Origin: Sipunculus nudus
Taxonomy: Eukaryota > Annelida > Sipuncula > Golfingiida > Sipunculidae
Length of the DNA: 64,000 nucleotides
NCBI GenBank assembly: GCA_026874595.1
Contig: CM049320.1
Location: 30,056,714 to 30,120,713 of the forward strand
Reading direction: 5' to 3'
The position numbers were made by a program, and so were the translations under genes. Under the pieces are notes generated by a model that saw only the letters and a program-made list of their open reading frames with translations, did no database searches and had not been told where the DNA came from. Numbering within the stretch: the first letter of the stretch is position 1; each line of letters begins with the position of its first letter. Below, piece by piece: positions 13,189 through 24,098 of the stretch.

Positions 13189-13570
13189 CAGCACCACACC
13201 AAAATCTAAACTTTTTATATTGGCTCGTTATCGGGATGCCTAGGAGAATTTCATGGGTTTCCTTCCAGGATTGGGCATGTTTTGTTGTGAACAAACACAC
13301 AATCACACAATTACACAATCACACACACGAACGGAGAACTACGCATGACGTTTTGGCGGAGGCAATAAGACAGAAAGGACAGCACCACACCAAAATCTAA
13401 ACTTTTTATATTGGCTCGTTATCGGGATGCCTAGGAAAATTTCATGGGTTTCCTTCCAGGATTGGGCATGTTTTGTTGTGAACAAACACACAATCACACA
13501 ATTACACAATCACACACACGAACGGAGAACTACGCATGACGTTTTGGCGGAGGCAATAAGACAGAAAGGA
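13189..13570 (+). repeat. Two 191-bp tandem copies, nearly identical
   Basis: Unit 1 is 13,189-13,379 and unit 2 is 13,380-13,570. Reading them against each other I find one difference: G at 13,246 against A at 13,437. Each unit begins CAGCACCACACC and ends AAGACAGAAAGGA. Each contains the family A core (CATGGGTTTCC, TTTTGTTGTGAACAAACACA, CACACGAACGGAGAAC). Such high identity means a very recent duplication or an assembly effect. A 117-codon frame crosses the junction, but it is explained by the repeat. Confidence 0.95.
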
Positions 13571-13758
13571 CAAAAAAAATTCACGCACTGACATCGGTAT
13601 CATACTGATTCAGAACAGCCTTTCAGATAAAAAAAATGTTCAAGAATTAGAACGACTGAGCTTAAAATTGCCGAAGGTTATAAGTTATTTAATAAATAAT
13701 AAAGCTATAAATGAGAAAAAGATTTCAGAAAACCACAAAAAGATATGACTTACATATA

Positions 13759-13932
13759 CAGTAGAACCTCCGAATTACGGACACAGACGGAGCCAGACAT
13801 TTTGCCAGCAATAAAGAGGTGCCCTTAGTAGAGAGGTTATAGATTTCGGTATCTACTGTCGAGGGACTGAACGTTAGTGACCGTTAACAGTTGTCCTGAG
13901 TACAGAGGTGTCCATAAAGAGAGGTTTCACTG
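13759..13932. mobile_element. 174-bp pogo/Tc1-mariner-like MITE
   Basis: The left end reads CAGTAGAACCTCCGAATTAC and the reverse complement of the right end reads CAGTGAAACCTCTCTTTATG. They match imperfectly over about 25 bp, continuing into GGACAC on both sides. Both ends are flanked by TA (13,757-13,758 and 13,933-13,934), the target-site duplication expected for the Tc1/mariner/pogo superfamily. It has no coding capacity, so it is non-autonomous. Confidence 0.75.
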
Positions 13933-14173
13933 TACTTCCATGGCGAGGGTTTAGACAGAAAATATTCCAGTATTAGGACGACTGATTTTTAAATGGCCGC
14001 CGGCAATGTTTTATTTTGCCAAGCAACGAGGATCTTACCAAAACCTGACAGCTTAACAAGGGTCCATGCTGTTAGATGCTTTCTTGGTTTTAGTCCAGGA
14101 GGATACATTTTATGGTGGCGTGGTTGCCCTCAGAAAATAGCCAACTCATATCTCATTTGGGATGGTTATTTAA

Positions 14174-14455
14174 CACCGCTTCGTGACGTCATTAGACGAA
14201 CTGGAGCCGGCCAATAAACAGAAAGCCGTAGCCGAAAAAGCGAAGAAGACATCTCAGTCCCGGACGCGTCCATTACACCGAGAAATAGGACTGAGTGCCA
14301 CCCCAGGTGACCTCAATTACCACACCTCTCCTAAAGCCGTGTACTTGACAGAGATCAGTCAGTTCGTTTTCCCGGTTATTTACGGCACACGGGATACCCG
14401 CGAAGCTCCATTTAGAGATGGCGGTCTCCTGGTGTTTTCATTGTTTTGGGATTAA
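14174..14455 (+). other. GC-richer island with a 93-codon open frame
   Basis: The island stands out in composition from the AT-rich flanks. It has one open plus-strand frame with G-rich first codon positions, and the N-terminal part is Lys/Ala/Glu-rich. A splice-donor-like CAG|GTGACC lies inside it near 14,306. A palindromic CRE-like TGACGTCA lies at 14,184-14,191. No domain is recognisable. It could be an unidentified exon or a cis-regulatory element whose GC content keeps frames open. Confidence 0.2.
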
Positions 14456-14545
14456 TTGGAGGTAGATAGGACAAATTGTTGCCTTAGTAACGGTACTAGC
14501 TTGCTGATTCCTGAATTTGCCTTGATCTATATTGATTTCGTGGAT

Positions 14546-14592
<47 letters not shown>

Positions 14593-17220
14593 TTTTGTTA
14601 ATCGAGTTTCAAATTTAATTTTATTAACACTTACCCACCTAGTACATAAAATAATATTACACAAAGCAGTATTGGGAATAAAGAGAAAAAGAACAAATTA
14701 AAAAAAAGCCAACTTAATCATAGACGATATGGAGGGGGGATGATGAATTAGCGTGGGAAAGAAACGTATGGACATATACGACCATTGTGTGATTGGATTA
14801 TGACGTAGGAACAGACCAACAAGAAAATAAGCCTAATGTGAGATACAGATGTGTTTTAATCACGTGACATGTCAAACATAGTAAATAAGTAACTAAAAAC
14901 TATTACTCCAACACGCAAGAGGCAAAGCAGATGTGCCTGGTCAAACTTAGCAATAATTTGTTGAAAACTTGACCTTTACGATGCATTACTCGTGAATAAT
15001 AATCCAGATAAATGGCCATACTGGCTATACTATTTTCCGAACACGTAATTATTACATTACTTTTTAACACTGGACCTGGGCTTGTGGGTCTCATTATTTC
15101 AATGCTTCACATAAATAATGTTAAAGGCGAGAACAGTTTCCATAAGACATCTGGGCAAAGAAGCAGCTCTAGTTCTTTATGATCCGTGGCTCAATCATAC
15201 TAAATACTAAATTCCAGGCTTATAATAAATACAATACGTGCCTAAACCGACAATTCACTTGGACTTCTACATACACTGATGGTGTAAGTATGAATAAAGG
15301 TAGTTCAAATACGTTGGGAAAGAAATGTTTAAGGCAAATGACATACATATGGGTGTTTTTGTGGTAAGGACTTAAATAATATTAAGTAATGTTGAGACTT
15401 AAGTTATATTTTTTTAAGCATCCGCATGTGAAATGTAAACAGGTGTTATCTTGAAATATAACACGTTTTGATTTTAAACTTTGACAGTTGAGTAGTCCCC
15501 GAGCATCCCACAGTGCCCAACAGGAAGAGGGTCGTTTAAGCACAAAATATGAAAGGACTGACGCTAGCTGTGGTGACACTTTTGTGAAGGATGTAATATG
15601 TGTCCCTTGCGTGCGTTTATATTGGGTGTCTTCCCACGGGAATTTTCAAACAGGTCATCACTGTTATAACACCATGTTTTATTTTACAAGAGTGGTTTCA
15701 TCTGGTAATAAAATTGCAAGGTGGCGGACATTAGTGCGTTTAAAAGAGGCTTAAAAAATAACCACAGCGGTGTCAGTCAAAACCGTCAGAAAAGTCACTT
15801 TGATGAGTACCCCAAAGTTTGAAAGAACGTTGAAGAACTGGCTAAAAGACCATGTACATCCTGAAAGCCAATATGTGTTAATAATGATGTGGGGAGCGTT
15901 TTATTTCCTGTTTTAAACAGGCCTTGGCTGTCTGGTAAGAAGCCATGTGGAATGACTTAGCCCTTTGAGCGATGAGAGAGTAGAATATAAATACATCATT
16001 TCTTGTCCGAGGCGCTTTAAAGCGTGCTTAGGAACAATTCAGAAATACTTAACCGTCGCGAGCCGCCCATTCATACGTGACAACTTGCTCTACATCTCAA
16101 TACCAGGGAAACCAACCATAAAGTCGGGGGACACAACTGCGTCCCGCTTGCGTCGTTAACAATAGCTCTGGGGAGTGGTTCCAGTGCCCAGCGGAATGGA
16201 GGGGTCAGCTTGGGCCGGATTCCGGGATAATTAACGACATCTGAACAGTCGCGCTGCCGTCTGCTTCCGGCTTTTACGACATGATAACGCCATTGATACG
16301 TTCTTTGCTCATAAATCGTCTAAGACTTCTCCCGGGCTTGTCTGAAATTAAAATTTAACATTTAACTTTGTTAGTTTTAATATTTCTAATATTTCAATTT
16401 GGTTCATGAAATAGTTCATAGCCTTTAACTTTGCAACTGAATAAGGCTTCTCATACGTTTGTTGGTCGTGACATGTTTGTTACTTCTGAAGTTATTTCAA
16501 GAGTCAACTTTTGCATTCTGCAAGTGTCACGTGTAAAATGTTAATAGGGTTTAAACTCCTATTTGTTTCAATGCTTTACTTAACAGAAAGTTTACAACAC
16601 CATGACCTAAATTCTACGTTTTTGGCAGTACTCGCTCCGGACGTTAGGGACTTTCTTGAGATTTTGCCTAGAATAACATTATAATCTACCAGGTTCAACT
16701 ATTAATCACTCTTAATTGCTATATGGTAATAATAAATAGTAGTTCCAAATCTCTGAAAACAGGCTAACAATGCTGATCCAAAAAATCCCTTAATTCAGTC
16801 TCAACAAATTTAAGCTTATCCTGTTTTCAATAATCAGTATCAGTGTTCCTCTACTAAACTTTATGAATAGCCATCAGGTGATAGATATTCATTTTCATCG
16901 CCGGAAACGACAAATTTACTTCAACGATGGTTGGGGTTAAAATCCAGATGCTCTGGGAATTAACATCTCGAGTGATTTTAAACTTTATATGTACACAAAG
17001 CCTTATTGGATAGTTAGCTTTGATTATATAATGCAGTTGTCGCTGCCATTCGAGGTAGGAAAATGAAAGGATTGGATAGCAATGATATTCAGGATTAAGG
17101 CTTTGCTTTATCTGCGCTTCATCGGTATTATTCCATAAGTATAATCACTTAATTAAAGAGAGGGGCACAGTATCACATTGTTATCCATCCATTGGACTAA
17201 TTTGAGAACTTTAATTACAG
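14456..17220. other. Mostly unique sequence with one AT microsatellite
   Basis: Contains an interrupted (TA)n tract at 14,543-14,589. Otherwise AT-rich DNA with frames of 88 codons or fewer. A GC-richer patch at about 16,080-16,290 holds no recognisable product. Confidence 0.4.
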
Positions 17221-17343
17221 TTTAAACACAACTAAGCCCTGTGCCACCATAACACCACGGACCATGCCAAGACTTACCGATAACAGTAATCTCATAAACA
17301 AAAAAAAAACAGCCCCTCTAGTCCCTACGGATGTCCCCGACAG
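17221..17343 (+). other. Possible 123-bp exon-like segment
   Basis: The segment is preceded by an acceptor-like ACTTTAATTACAG ending at 17,220. It is followed by CAG|GTGACG at 17,341-17,349. Its length is a multiple of three, and one frame is open throughout, encoding a Thr/Pro/Asn-rich stretch with no stop. A run of ten A interrupts it. The combination can easily arise by chance, and no homology is recognised. Confidence 0.12.
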
Positions 17344-18879
17344 GTGACGCAGTAACAAACTAGTCCAGAAAACGGGCCTTGTAACCCAGAGAGCTCTTAA
17401 ACATCCCAAGTCATACTTCAAAGTGTGCCGTAATGGATCTTGCCTTAGTTAATCTTTGAAGTAACGGACTGATGGAAGACATTGTGATCTCACAATCGGT
17501 AAGTTACTATTATGTTGCCCTGGTTTCCCCGTTCCGGCGCGTTATCGGGCTTTGGCGTGGGACAAAAAAGGTGATTCGACCTATATTTTTACACATAAAC
17601 CAAGACTCTGCATTATATGGGCTCTTGCGAATGATGTAAATCTCAAAGGTGATTTGTGATGTTATTTAAGGTTACCTAATACGGATACAGTCTCACTGCG
17701 AAAAGTGCAAAACACGCACACTATTACTTATGTTTACCGCAACCACTCGAGTACTACGTATGTATTAATATAATACGGGGTTGTATTTGAATGAAGACCA
17801 TGGATTTCTCTATATGTAGCCCTACTTGTTACACTTTTTCACTCGGGCTAATGTCTAATACATGATAAAATTTGGGGATTACATATATCATGAGATTTTA
17901 AAATAAACTTACAAGACATGACCTACATACATTTTAATTATTCATGTTGTAATGGACACATGTCCTTGTTTTTTTAATCCAAGATATCAACATACACCTT
18001 AGTTTAACTGAAGATACATCATCGGTAGCTACACCCCCACATGAATAACACATGATTGTTAGTTTGGAAACGTGTGAGATTTCCGCACATCAGCATAGCC
18101 AACAAACGCGTGACCCAAGTAGCCAAAAAAATTCTGGCTCTTTTTTTAATAAGTGTTTCTGTCACAAAATGTTACGACAAACAATGTTTCTCGACATTAG
18201 TTTATTTTTTATTTCAGTATGGTACTGATGACGTCATAGTTGTATTGCCCAATCATACATGATCCTTTCATCCATGCAGTGATTAATTACGTGCGGATCT
18301 GCTTTTTGCACCGAGGCACATGGCTGCGTCATCGGTGATAATCAGCCCCGGATCGAAGACTGACTTTAATTATTACTAAGGATTCAAGAACTCTGGTCGG
18401 AACACAAGACAGATTTATCCCTAGCAAGGCGCACGGTTGCCACTTTCGCCGACAGTGCTAGGGTTGCGCGAGACGGGTTGATCACTTTAATGGAATCTTA
18501 CTCAAAAGCACTGCAAGCAAAAATTGCTAGTGTTGCTCCATCTCACACACGACCACTAGGTTCACTTACCGAATTTTTACTGGTCCCGAAACAGACTACA
18601 CCTCTTATTGCCTAACAGTTTCAGAAACGTACACCTGTCAAGATTCTTTTGGATATAAGTATTATTCCACTCCCTTATTAAATTAATAAAATTAAAAATT
18701 GAATAGCAAACACTCTTGATTTTAAAGCTTGCTAAGACGTACTATTTTCAACATTGTTTTTCCTTTGTAGCAGATATAAAACTTTAATCAATCTAGTGCA
18801 GTGATTTTCATATATTTTATGTTTTGGGTCTTTTTCGTCCCATGAATTGCTTAAATGTGAGTTAATTTTTACTTTTACA

Positions 18880-18880
<1 letters not shown>
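17344..18880. other. Unique AT-rich sequence, no gene seen
   Basis: A GC-richer patch near 18,300-18,560 and a palindromic TGACGTCA at about 18,229-18,236 are the only notable points. Confidence 0.35.
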
Positions 18881-18881
<1 letters not shown>

Positions 18882-18965
<84 letters not shown>

Positions 18966-18984
18966 CATATATATATACACACAC
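18882..18984. repeat. Compound (CT)n(TA)n(CA)n microsatellite
   Basis: About 15 CT units pass directly into about 30 TA units with CATA interruptions, then a short ACACACAC tract. The 117-codon minus frame across it encodes Tyr/Ile and Arg/Glu dipeptide runs and is a microsatellite artefact. Confidence 0.95.
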
Positions 18985-19948
18985 AGACAGATATAAGGTC
19001 TGTTTGCGAAACTATAATTAATAGATACAGAAATCCATGAATGGTCACGTGATTGCAATTCAAAAGTCACTAAATCTGTTTGCAAAACAAAAGTCTGCAG
19101 TAACGAGCCATTAGGACAGAAAAGCTGATGAAAACGCTAACCCCTGCTCGTTCTGTTCTCCTTGAAGTTACATGGCGATGGGTCGTCCAGGGCTTAAATA
19201 ATGTACAGATCAGATGGATGGGTGCTGTTGCATGGCTCAATGTAGATTGGCGGCCGAGCCCCTCGGGTGGCGCAGCTGGCTTGTTAATTACGAGAGAACA
19301 CCATGATGAGATCGTGTTTTGTCAGGCGAGGCTGGGATAGACTTGTACCCTGCTCAATCATGGCTCCGGGCAGGCAGAGACAAGCGCACCTCCAGACTTC
19401 TTAAGTAGTGATTTTTCAGGAGTGATTTGGCTATAACTATGGCAAGTTACCTGAAGTGAAAGGTACACTTATCTTTCGAACTGGACAAAAGTTTTCCATA
19501 TTCTAGCAGAAACTGACTATTTCATGTATCCCCTCTTTGTTTCATACAGGTTCATTTGTGACGATAGTTTCTTAATTTAAATAACATTGAAGAACAGAAT
19601 TCACAGATTCGTTAAACAAAAATTTCAAAAGGTTTACAAAATCAAAAATATTGGTTCGTGGTATCAATTTGTGTGGTGAATCCAGAAGAGTGAAGAATGG
19701 GGATTTCAAAATGTTGCTACCTTTGTCGGTACTATAAGGTAGAGGTAACATGGAAGCGAATAAACTAAGGTTTATTATTTAAAAAAAAAATATTTTGGAA
19801 TGTCTCTTCACCTGAAGCCTTTATCAATAAGTCCAATGTTACCAGTGACACGATGACTGATGGCGCGATAACTTGACATCTTTCACAGGAACTAGGTGAT
19901 GCTGGTATAAGGTTGGTATCGGACCCAGACCCTTAAAATCACCATTAA
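18985..19948. other. Unique sequence, no gene seen
   Basis: GC-richer between about 19,130 and 19,390. No recognisable product, repeat or RNA. Confidence 0.35.
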
Positions 19949-20185
19949 AACATCTCTAAATTACCCCGATGTAGCCTACTGCTACCCATAGTAATATTAA
20001 GACACAGGGTAAGGAACGACAGCGACGTCCTTGCAACGTGCATGAGCACCATCGTTGGATTGTTTATCATGAATATAAATGAGCCGACCAATGAGAGCGC
20101 CGCCGATCTGTCCGAAGCCGCTCGGGCCTTGTCGACGGTTATGACCGGGAAGACAGGTACACAATGCGCCGCCCTGCTTGATTAA
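19949..20185 (+). other. GC-rich island with a 78-codon open frame
   Basis: From about 20,010 to 20,220 the sequence is clearly GC-richer than its flanks. The plus frame ending at TAA 20,183-20,185 uses GCC, ACC, ATC and GAC codons and reads as an Ala/Ser/Thr-rich C-terminus. A 73-codon frame is open on the opposite strand, as expected for either a shadow frame or a GC-rich non-coding element. ATTGTTTATCATGAATATAA and a CCAAT word give it a regulatory look. No homologue is recognised. Confidence 0.2.
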
Positions 20186-20530
20186 ACAGCCAATTAACAC
20201 GGCTAGGGGCCGTAACACGAGTTAGTTCTGTGTAAGACGGACCATTTGGGTCAATTTTATGTGCATGCAGGAGAAGTTCGTGCCACTCCGTCGATATGTT
20301 GGAAATTGATAATTTATACTGCAGGTCGCTGAGGGTCGTCCGACAGTGGTTTCTTACCTTTTGTTTTAAAATTACTACGGGTTATATTAGACTTTATAGG
20401 GGCCATTTATACATGTTTTAATTGTGATTCCAAGGGCCTGTGTATCGGGGTAACACTTGAAAAAATAATACATTCGCATCCGTTTAAATACTGTGTTACA
20501 TTTCTACAACATTACTGAATGAAAAAGGTT

Positions 20531-20544
20531 TACTCTGTTATTTT
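20531..20544. repeat. Left target-site duplication of the 20.5 kb SINE
   Basis: TACTCTGTTATTTT here is repeated exactly at 20,830-20,843 on the other side of the SINE. Confidence 0.9.
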
Positions 20545-20829
20545 GTAAGGTAAGGTAAAGTCTGCTGGGCTTTTACACCCACCTTATCCCGGTTTCGGTA
20601 GCGTGAAGCGACTTAGGAGTTAAACTCTCCCTGGATGGGACGCTAGTCCATCGCAGGTTACCTCACCAGTATTTACTGGTACCCTTTTCTACTGCTGGGT
20701 GGACAGAGGCACACTTGCTGTTGGGACCTTGCCTAAGGATCTTGGCACGGTCGGGGTCCGAGCGGGATTCGAACTCATGACCTCTCGATCATGAGCCCGC
20801 CACCTTAACCATTACACCACCGCCCCCAC
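20545..20829 (-). mobile_element. Complete tRNA-derived SINE, 285 bp
   Basis: Read on the minus strand it starts with a tRNA-like head carrying A box TGGTGTAATGGTTAAGG (20,803-20,819) and B box GAGTTCGAATCCC (20,764-20,776). A conserved-looking central body (20,604-20,662) contains CCTGCGATGGACTAGCGTCC. The 3' end is a short (ACCTT)n-type tail. It lies exactly between two perfect 14-bp direct repeats, the footprint of target-primed retrotransposition by a partner LINE. The central-body words resemble domains shared by widespread invertebrate SINE superfamilies; the exact superfamily name is not certain from sequence alone. Confidence 0.92.
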
Positions 20830-20843
20830 TACTCTGTTATTTT
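20830..20843. repeat. Right target-site duplication of the 20.5 kb SINE
   Basis: Exact repeat of 20,531-20,544, immediately 5' of the tRNA head in element orientation. Confidence 0.9.
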
Positions 20844-22300
20844 ATTATGACCAATTTACTGGGCCCGCGGAATGCGGTATGAAACACGCGGTAAACTGGA
20901 ATTCCCAGGGGATAATTGGATCCGCACACCGCATCCGCATATCCAATGTGTTTCCACCGAACACAGGGTTTACCGGGATTGATCAAGGCGCTGATTCCCG
21001 ACTTAACCTTGATGAATAGAATCAATCTCTACTTTCCCTGAAATTCCATTCTGGCGCGAGACAAAAGTTACTTTCTCCCTCACTTTGTGACTGTCCTTCT
21101 CGATAACAAATGGTATTGTTGATTCGAAAAGTATAATGCAATACTCGTCACAACAGAGACCCCTACAGCCTCTTGACCATTCGGAGCACAACTAACTGAG
21201 ACAGTGTCGGATAGCGGGGCCAAACAAACAATGGATCACGGAGACGTGTCTGTCTCGGTTAACCAAACAATTTATCAACCAGATGAAGGTGCTAGACACC
21301 TGGTGCCCTCTGGGGACTAAAACTCATTACAGGAAAGATCAAGCTTGTCACAACAGGTCTACCTGGCCCGTCCCATTAGGTTCAGGAATTACGTGTCTAT
21401 AATGCACAGCGAGCAATAGATGTTGTCCTCATACCAAAGGGGAGGCGTAAAGTGGCTATGGTCTGTCACTTTTACCGGAAGTTCTACTGGCATATGCATA
21501 GAACAGACTCCATAGCAAACGAGAACCCCTTATAAATGAAGCTGAAGAGAGTTACCCGAAAGGAATAGGCAGTTAAATGTGTTATAACGTGAAACTGGGT
21601 TTATAAGCTTAATTACACAGTTAATTATTTATAGATGTACGGATGTACTTATATTTGTAGCTATGTGTTTAAATTTTACCGAAGTCTGAAACTTGGTTTG
21701 ATATATTTCCTCACTACCGTATATAGTGTAGATTCAATATTGTACTATAAATCTGTCGAGATGATAATAAAGTTTTAATAAAAGGAGACATTTCGATATC
21801 TGACGTCTTTTAACTGAATATATTCCTTTGAACCGTTTCTTTTTAAAAAAAAGACCCGAAAACGCCGATCCCACGGCAAACAGGCTGCAAAATTATCAAA
21901 ACACAAACAACAAGGACATCTGGCGACAAATTGTATGAACAAGAGATTCGTAAAGGGATTTGTACAACTCGTGACCTTTCAACACATGTAAACAACCGCA
22001 CATATACAGACAAAAATAAACCTTAAGTTGTATGTTTTTTCCGTTTGTCAACAGCTAAAGGCATTTCGATAGACAAGTTAAAACCTCAGTCACGGAGGTG
22101 TGATAAGAACTTTCCTTTAGTGGAATAACCTAGAATTAATAAGTACGGTTCACGGTTTTCTTCCCGGAGAAAATGCGATTTTCGGCCGAACCTGGAACTT
22201 GTCTGTCGGCCTGGTACACCTGTTCAATTAAATCGTCAATATATTTGGCCAATACAGAACAAATAAAATCACAGAACAAATATAGAGAATATAATTGCAT
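20844..22300. other. Unique sequence; GC-moderate patch at 21.18-21.55 kb
   Basis: The patch has several forkhead/SOX-like words (CCAAACAAACAATGG near 21,219, GTTAACCAAACAAT near 21,258). No coding frame is persuasive. It could be a regulatory region, but only sequence words support that. Confidence 0.25.
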
Positions 22301-22303
22301 TTA

Positions 22304-22339
<36 letters not shown>
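22301..22339. repeat. (TA)n microsatellite
   Basis: About 17 TA units. Confidence 0.9.
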
Positions 22340-22342
<3 letters not shown>

Positions 22343-23731
22343 GTTTTTATCAACAAAAGTTACATATCACCATATATAACAAAAAAAACTAATCGACAGA
22401 CATAATGTTATTGTACAAATAAATACGAACAAACACATACAAGGGAAGGCAAGAAATATACTTCAGTAGTACCTAAATTCTAGTATATAGACTTCTAAAT
22501 ATATATAGGAATGCCTTCCCCTTAGTTTCTTTTAAAAGTTTTTAAAAATAGGTCTTCCTAATTTTATCAGAAACTCAGAAAAAAATTGCTTCTACAAACA
22601 GATCCTTATTATCTAAACACACACTGTATAGCATACCTAAAAAAGCTGTGGGTTGGAATTGAAAGAAGAAGAGAGAAAAAAAAAATAAACCATTAGCACA
22701 CATATATATATATATTAACATATACAGAAGAGAGCCCTTTTTAGTTTTTTTTATTGAAATGTGTCAAATGAACATTTCCACCTGTCTAAAATTGAACCGA
22801 TTTAGGTTTTGCGCTAGAAATGTTCATTCTTCCCAGGTGGTGTTAAAAGGAATTACTTTATTTCAATTAAGAACTCAGTATATATGGGAAGCTGACAAGG
22901 CCCATATTCAAAGCAAAAAAGTAATTCACTTAAAACGGGACGTTTTCTATAGCCCACAGCACAGTGACCTTCTTCGCGGAACATACTGCTTATTGCCAAA
23001 TGAGGGACCCCCGTCTCGCGAGGCCAAATAACTTACTTTTTTAATATCCACTCTATGGACCGCATATGAGCAAAACCTGCTATAGTACCGCTAAGGATAG
23101 ATTTGATATTTTGCTTGCCCTTTAAATGGAGACCAACTACTTGATTTAAAAAAAATGACCCGTCACAGGATAACCATCTCTGGTGTCGGCTCCGTTAACA
23201 TTTCCCCGGCATAGGGCGGAACTTTTTTCTCCGTCACCGGATCTGTTATCATAGAAATGAAATCTGTTGGCGCCCCATCGCGTCAGGCTTGCTTTCTTAT
23301 ATATCTCCCCTCCAAATCGTATTACCCTTCCGCCAGTTCATGTTATGGAAATCTTTGTACCGGGAACGATATGTCGGTTCTGCTTAACATAAAGTCCCCT
23401 TGCTCTCCTTGAATCTTTGCGCCTACAGAGGTTTGACATATACTTGTACAACTCCTGGACTCTTTTATATTTTCCCCGCATTCCTGAATTATTTTCATCA
23501 ATAAATGGGTTCATGTTGGATTTTTTCTATGTCTACAGAGATTTGTACACAAAATGGACAAATTCCTTTTATTATAATTATTGTTTAAGAATTTCTATTC
23601 TCGAAATCCAATTTTTAAATGTAATTTATGTTCACTTAAATGTGTCCATTCGCTCTCAAACTACTAGAAAAAACCTTGATAATTTATGGCCATACAAATG
23701 CTTGTAAAGGTAAATAATATAATGAAATCTA

Positions 23732-23733
<2 letters not shown>
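22340..23733. other. AT-rich sequence, no gene seen
   Basis: A-rich with short (AT) runs near 22,701. Frames of 90 and 96 codons near 22.8 and 23.4 kb have no recognisable product. Confidence 0.4.

Positions 23734-23787
<54 letters not shown>
23734..23787. repeat. (TA)n microsatellite
   Basis: About 27 uninterrupted TA units, followed by a short GTGTGTG tract. Confidence 0.95.
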
Positions 23788-23789
<2 letters not shown>

Positions 23790-23933
23790 GTGTGTGTTTA
23801 TTCTTAGCTTTCAGTGCCGCAAAAAGCTGAAATTACACAAAAATTGCAGCTCCTTCTAAGTTTTTGGGAAAATCAATAGCCCATTTGAGGCTGTGACCAT
23901 ATTTATCACTGACCATCATTAGTGATCCATTAG

Positions 23934-24098
23934 TCATGCAGCATGAGTGTTATTGGCCACAAGTTCTACAGACACCCTATCAACAGTGCTAAAGCTGCTT
24001 GGCCGTCTAAGTGGTAATGGTTCATCTTCAGCCACAGTTGCAGATTTATATTGCCACTCATATACCCAACGTCCGAAACGACCTCCACATCTTGGGTG
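23934..24098 (-). other. Possible minus-strand 3'-terminal exon
   Basis: A minus-strand frame of 54 codons ends in TGA at 23,934-23,936. It has G-rich first codon positions and a non-repetitive composition. In transcript direction an acceptor-like sequence ending CACCCAAG abuts 24,090, and an AATAAA word lies about 130 bases after the stop (plus coordinates 23,797-23,802). No protein family is recognised. Two plus-strand frames in the same place look like shadows. Chance cannot be excluded. Confidence 0.2.

Noticed and set aside
13047-13400. 117-codon plus frame
   Set aside because: Runs into the 191-bp tandem repeat, and its C-terminus is the A/C-rich family A tract.
15229-15294. 66-bp exon-like segment with a perfect GTAAGT donor
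   Set aside because: The acceptor lacks a pyrimidine tract, the codons are AT-biased, and such short pseudo-exons are expected by chance.
17461-17505. GTAAGT donor at about 17,499
   Set aside because: All frames from the best upstream acceptor contain stops.
18732-19085. 117-codon minus frame
   Set aside because: Its centre is the translated (CT)n(TA)n microsatellite.
20760-20829. Functional tRNA gene
   Set aside because: The A and B boxes are the head of a complete SINE with a target-site duplication; no proper acceptor stem or anticodon arm was found.
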